Shown here piece by piece: positions 60,231-64,000 of a stretch of DNA of 64,000 nucleotides. Both the position numbers and the translations under genes were made by a program. Source of the stretch: Bacteroidales bacterium UBA4893 (GTDB lineage: Bacteria > Bacteroidota > Bacteroidia > Bacteroidales > P3); NCBI GenBank assembly GCA_002399025.1, contig DHCV01000026.1:118954-182953 (forward strand), written 5' to 3'. Position 1 is the first letter of the stretch. Each line of letters opens with the position of its first letter. Under the pieces are notes generated by a model, which did not search any database, had not been told where the DNA came from, and saw nothing but the letters and a program-made list of their open reading frames with translations.

Positions 60231-63200
60231 TTAAAGTTTATGATTTTGTTGCTTAATATTATCTGTCATCAAGTGTAATCGATTAATAATATTTAGGTCA
60301 CTAACTCCGCTATCAAAGTCCAAAGAAAGCAGATTCATTTGAGGATAGAGAGTTTTTATTTTTTTCTCAACGCCCTTAGCAATAATATGATTTGCAATAC
60401 AACCAAAAGGCTGAAGGCTAATGACATTATTAACTCCTGTTTTTGCAAAATGAACAACCTCACCTGGCAATAGCCACCCTTCACCAAATTGTGCAGAAAG
60501 TGAAATAACTTCTTTTGCATGCTCAGAGGTCTCAAAAATATCGTTGAAAGGAATATAGTACTTAAATGTAGAACCAATCCTATTGAATTTGTTAATTACC
60601 TTCTTAATAATGCCATAAGCCTTATCCATAACAAACTGCGGAATGATTGATGTTTCCATATTTTCCTCTTTTCTAATCTTGCTATTGACAAACGATTGGA
60701 AGAAGAAATCCGATAGCATAGGAGGGACAACCTCAAATTTCCTATCAGTTAGCCATGCGAGAATATTTTTATGGGCAAATGAATTAAATTTAAGGAATAT
60801 TTCTCCAACAACTCCAATTTTTGAAAGATTAGCATCATTAATTATTGAATTAAAATCCTCAGCTGCAGTTTGCAAAAGGCTAATCAATTCCTTAGATTTA
60901 TTCCTAAGAATAATCCCATTAGCAACCTCCAAATAGTAATTCTTTAATCTTTCAGCCTCACCAATTTCTTTTTCCCTAACCAATGCAGCATAATAGAACT
61001 TAGATATGCAATCACCAAAAAGAACAGCATATATTGCCATCTTGATATGCTTTATCCAGTTAATGCTAAAACCAGATTGCTTATTACTCATATCATCTCC
61101 AAAAGCAACCGAAATAACCGGAACTTGCTCAAAGCCCGATTCCACCATAGCACTCTTAATCATTGCCAAATAGTTTGATGCCCTACACTGACCACCTGTT
61201 TGAGTCATTGCAACAGCAGTATTGCTAAGGTCATAGTTTTCTGATTTTAGAGCCTTAATAATATCTCCAATGATTAGGGTTGCAGGATAACAAACCTCAT
61301 TATTTGCATATTTCAATCCCTCATCAGCCGAAACAGTATCGCTAATTGGCAATACCTCAAAATCGTAGCCAGCCAGCTTAAAGAAAGAAGACATAATTGG
61401 TGAAACAAATTCCGTAAAATAAGGAGCAATTATCTTTCTTCTCTTTTCTTTTTTAGTAAAGGTAAGGGTTGAAACAAACGAAGAATGCTTCTTTTGCCTA
61501 TTTGTTTCGTACTTCAAGCTCTCAATCAATGATCGAACCCTAAGCTTCAACGAACCAATATTATTAACATCGTCAATCTTAAGAATTGTCAAACTCTTAC
61601 CATACCTCTTAAGTACAGCCTTCACTTCATCCAAAAGGAAAGCATCAGGACCGCACCCAAATGAGGTCATCTGGACGAAATGAATATTATTGTCCTGTTC
61701 AGCCACCCAATGAGCAGCATTTAGAATCCTATTAATGTATGCCCATTGCGAAACATAGTGAGTATCATCAAAATTAATATCTTTCCTATTCCTCACTATA
61801 TCTTCCGAAATCACATCAACCCCCATATCTGCAATCATTTCAGATAGCTTATGTTGAATTAAAGGATCAGTGTGATAAGGTCTTCCAGCCAAAACGATGG
61901 TTAGTTTATTTCTTGACTTGTAGATATTATTGTTCAAAAGTTCAATCTCTCTATCATATTCTTCTTGAGCCTTAATAGCATCTCTAGTAGCAATACTAAT
62001 TCTTTCCTTGCTTATTCCCAATGATTGCAAGTATTGATTACAACATTTTCTAAGTAAATTCTTATCCTTGAAATTAAAGGTAGGGGAGTCAATAGGGGTT
62101 GAAGGATTAATAGCACTTTTAATAACATCAGAATAGCCCGAAACAATAGGGCAGTTATAACTATTTACTGCATCCTTATTCTCTTTTTTCTCGAAAATAA
62201 CATAAGGAAAAAATATTCTATCAACCTTCTTCTCAATCAAATTATAAATGTGACTATGCGTTAGTTTTGCAGGAAAACAAATATTATCACTCATCACAGA
62301 ATGAACTCCCTGCTCATATTCCTTAAAAACAGAAGTGTCAGAAAGCACAGTCTCAATCCCAGAGCTCTCAAACAAGGCATGCCAAAAAGGATAGTTTTCA
62401 TAAGTGTTTAGAGCACGAGGAATTCCAATCCTTAATCCTTTATTCTTATTCTTAACCTCTCTATCAAATATTAATTTATATTTTTCAGGATAAATATTTT
62501 TCCCCCTTTTTCTCTTCTCTCCAGCATTTGTGAAAATCTTCTCACACTTATTCCCAGAAAAGAAAACATTATCGTTTAAGAAAGTATATTTATTAATAAT
62601 ACAATGATTCTCACAACCCCTACACTGCAATTCATTGGTCGAGTAGTTAGCCATTGAAATAAGTTCTTCAAGAGGTCGCTCCATACCCTTAACCATATTT
62701 TTCGCATATAAAGCACACCCATAAGCTCCCATAAGTTCAGAAATATTACTCCTAAAAACAGAAGTATTTGTCAAGAGTTCGAATGCTCTAACAACAGAAT
62801 CGTTTTTCATTGTTCCACCTTGCAAAACAATATTCTTACCTAACTCATCAGTGTTCTTAACCTTCAAAACCTTGTAAAGACAATTCTTTACAACTGAATA
62901 AGACAAACCTGCCGAAATATCCTCAACCGAAGCCCCTTCACGAAGCACTTGTTTGATTTTGGAATTCATAAAAACCGTACAACGAGTTCCCAAATCGCAA
63001 GGCTCCTTTGCTTGAGTTGCCCTAAGTGAAAATTCACTAATCTCACAACCCAGCGATTTTGCAAAGGTTTCCAAAAAAGACCCACATCCCGATGAACAAG
63101 CCTCATTTATCTCCATTCTATTCAAAGCACCGTTCTCAACAAACATTGCCTTCATATCCTGCCCACCAATATCCAAAACAAAGGAAACCTCAGGCGAAAT

Positions 63201-64000
63201 CTTTTTTGCAGCCGAATAATGCCCAATCGTTTCAATTATTCCAGTATCCAAATTAAATGCAGCCTTAATCAAATCCTCACCATAGCCCGTAGAACAACTT
63301 GCCTTTATTCTCAAAGCCCTTTTCCCACTCTTTTCAATAAATTTCTCCAAGCCCTTCTTGACTGTTGCAATTGGATTACCATTATTTGGACTATAATAAG
63401 AATAAATCACCCTTTCCCTATCATCAATTCCAACAATCTTCGTGGTGGTTGAACCTGAATCAATACCAAGCCAAATATCTCCTTCGTAGGTCTTAATATC
63501 CCCTTTTTCAATCCTATGTCCATCCTTCTCTTTCTTCCAGTGCAAATACTCTTCTTCGCTTTCAAACAATGGTTGAAGCCTATCGGTAATCTTAAGATTT
63601 TGTCCTTGCTCGTTTTCAAAAATATGCAAAAGCTCATCAATTGTAAACACTGACTTATTATCCTCATAAAGTGCAGCACCCCAAGCAGGGAACAAATTAG
63701 CATGCTCCGGAGTTATGGTATCTTCGGGCTTAATTTTTAAGTAATTGACAAATGCTTTCCTAAGAGAAGGAATAAAATTAAGAGGACCTCCACAAAACAA
63801 AATCTTAGGTTCAACCTCAAAGCCATGCGAAAGAGTAACTATTGTTTGAACAGCAACAGCATGAAATACTGACATTGCAATATCTTCCTTATCGACATTC
63901 TTACTCATTAGGTTTTGAATATCAGTTTTGGAAAACACACCACAACGAGATGCAATTGGATGAATCCTTTTAGAGTTTTGAGCCAACGAATTTAGCTCAT
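60231..64000 (-). CDS. multidomain 2-hydroxyacyl-CoA dehydratase/activase (BcrAD-BadFG type), 5' end outside the window
   Basis: At least 1255 residues; the frame is open to the window edge, so the true start lies beyond 64,000. Numbering from the first in-frame TTG at 63,986: the tail of a first activase domain (1-110: HPIASRCGVFSKTDIQNL, FCGGPLNF); a complete ASKHA activase (about 170-440) with IDSGSTTTK at 175-183, DIGGQD at 272-277, cluster cysteines C297 and C301 in EACSSGCGSF and C336 in GTRCTVF; DUF2229 (about 520-760); and a dehydratase-type C-terminal part (about 850-1240; GGQCRASNY, YEVAN). The activase passes ATP-driven electrons to a dehydratase. Substrate unknown. A TetR gene follows 11 bp after the stop. 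Confidence 0.9.
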   Translation of the reverse strand, partial: ELNSLAQNSKRIHPIASRCGVFSKTDIQNLMSKNVDKEDIAMSVFHAVAVQTIVTLSHGFEVEPKILFCGGPLNFIPSLRKAFVNYLKIKPEDTITPEHANLFPAWGAALYEDNKSVFTIDELLHIFENEQGQNLKITDRLQPLFESEEEYLHWKKEKDGHRIEKGDIKTYEGDIWLGIDSGSTTTKIVGIDDRERVIYSYYSPNNGNPIATVKKGLEKFIEKSGKRALRIKASCSTGYGEDLIKAAFNLDTGIIETIGHYSAAKKISPEVSFVLDIGGQDMKAMFVENGALNRMEINEACSSGCGSFLETFAKSLGCEISEFSLRATQAKEPCDLGTRCTVFMNSKIKQVLREGASVEDISAGLSYSVVKNCLYKVLKVKNTDELGKNIVLQGGTMKNDSVVRAFELLTNTSVFRSNISELMGAYGCALYAKNMVKGMERPLEELISMANYSTNELQCRGCENHCIINKYTFLNDNVFFSGNKCEKIFTNAGEKRKRGKNIYPEKYKLIFDREVKNKNKGLRIGIPRALNTYENYPFWHALFESSGIETVLSDTSVFKEYEQGVHSVMSDNICFPAKLTHSHIYNLIEKKVDRIFFPYVIFEKKENKDAVNSYNCPIVSGYSDVIKSAINPSTPIDSPTFNFKDKNLLRKCCNQYLQSLGISKERISIATRDAIKAQEEYDREIELLNNNIYKSRNKLTIVLAGRPYHTDPLIQHKLSEMIADMGVDVISEDIVRNRKDINFDDTHYVSQWAYINRILNAAHWVAEQDNNIHFVQMTSFGCGPDAFLLDEVKAVLKRYGKSLTILKIDDVNNIGSLKLRVRSLIESLKYETNRQKKHSSFVSTLTFTKKEKRRKIIAPYFTEFVSPIMSSFFKLAGYDFEVLPISDTVSADEGLKYANNEVCYPATLIIGDIIKALKSENYDLSNTAVAMTQTGGQCRASNYLAMIKSAMVESGFEQVPVISVAFGDDMSNKQSGFSINWIKHIKMAIYAVLFGDCISKFYYAALVREKEIGEAERLKNYYLEVANGIILRNKSKELISLLQTAAEDFNSIINDANLSKIGVVGEIFLKFNSFAHKNILAWLTDRKFEVVPPMLSDFFFQSFVNSKIRKEENMETSIIPQFVMDKAYGIIKKVINKFNRIGSTFKYYIPFNDIFETSEHAKEVISLSAQFGEGWLLPGEVVHFAKTGVNNVISLQPFGCIANHIIAKGVEKKIKTLYPQMNLLSLDFDSGVSDLNIINRLHLMTDNIKQQNHKL

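Overview
The window looks like a chromosomal segment of an anaerobic, fermentative member of the Bacteroidota (Bacteroidales-like). Reasons: very A/T-rich DNA, promoters of the TAnnTTTG type, almost no Shine-Dalgarno sequences, a type IX secretion tail on a large secreted protein, DUF4199 membrane proteins, and a PNGase F-like secreted protein. Anaerobic life is suggested by HydG, a B12-dependent lysine 5,6-aminomutase, a butyryl-CoA dehydrogenase/Etf set and a giant 2-hydroxyacyl-CoA dehydratase/activase. A haem catalase and a hemerythrin-like protein suggest occasional exposure to oxygen.

Layout. 1-11,100 is a defence island: a four-gene, tightly packed minus-strand operon brxP-brxC-pglZ-brxL (a type 4 BREX gene set). 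It abuts a truncated HNH-endonuclease-like gene and is bounded on both sides by copies of one palindromic interspersed repeat. 11,350-17,400 holds housekeeping and stress genes (catalase, DusB, cytidine deaminase, universal stress protein, SDR, RecR), interrupted by two inverted-repeat elements around dusB. 17,480-22,640 has a Na+/solute symporter and NhaA; nhaA is sandwiched between a KilA-N gene and a RhuM gene, each of which carries short duplications of neighbouring DNA, as expected for small inserted modules. 22,690-24,540 is an iron-hydrogenase maturation unit (TM1266-like regulator plus HydG) with a promoter and a possibly structured leader. 24,540-38,900 contains membrane and secreted proteins (CPBP protease, DUF4838 glycosidase-like protein, PNGase F-like protein), a glycosyltransferase/heptose operon (gmhA plus a HisB/GmhB-type phosphatase), dapD, and a DUF438-hemerythrin-PAS/DUF1858 pair.

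39,300-47,930 is a nine-gene minus-strand fermentation block: kamD-kamE-atoA, thiolase-MaoC hydratase-SDR reductase, then acyl-CoA dehydrogenase-etfB-etfA. It joins B12-dependent lysine fermentation to butyrate formation, but uses enzymes of the (R)-3-hydroxybutyryl-CoA type rather than the usual Hbd/Crt pair. Several partner genes (kamA, kdd, kce, kal, atoD) are not in the window. 48,100-64,000 holds a YeiH-type transporter, two secreted proteins, a SAM hydroxide adenosyltransferase, a SulP transporter followed by a BtuCDF-type ABC importer (plausibly supplying B12 for KamDE), an aquaporin, a TetR regulator, and the edge-truncated dehydratase/activase.

Besides the genes, the window has a recurrent non-coding pattern: at least five intergenic arrays of degenerate tandem repeats, each with a period of 21 or 22 bp although their sequences differ. 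One of them is enclosed in a perfect 20-bp inverted repeat. No tRNA, rRNA, CRISPR array or transposase was found.
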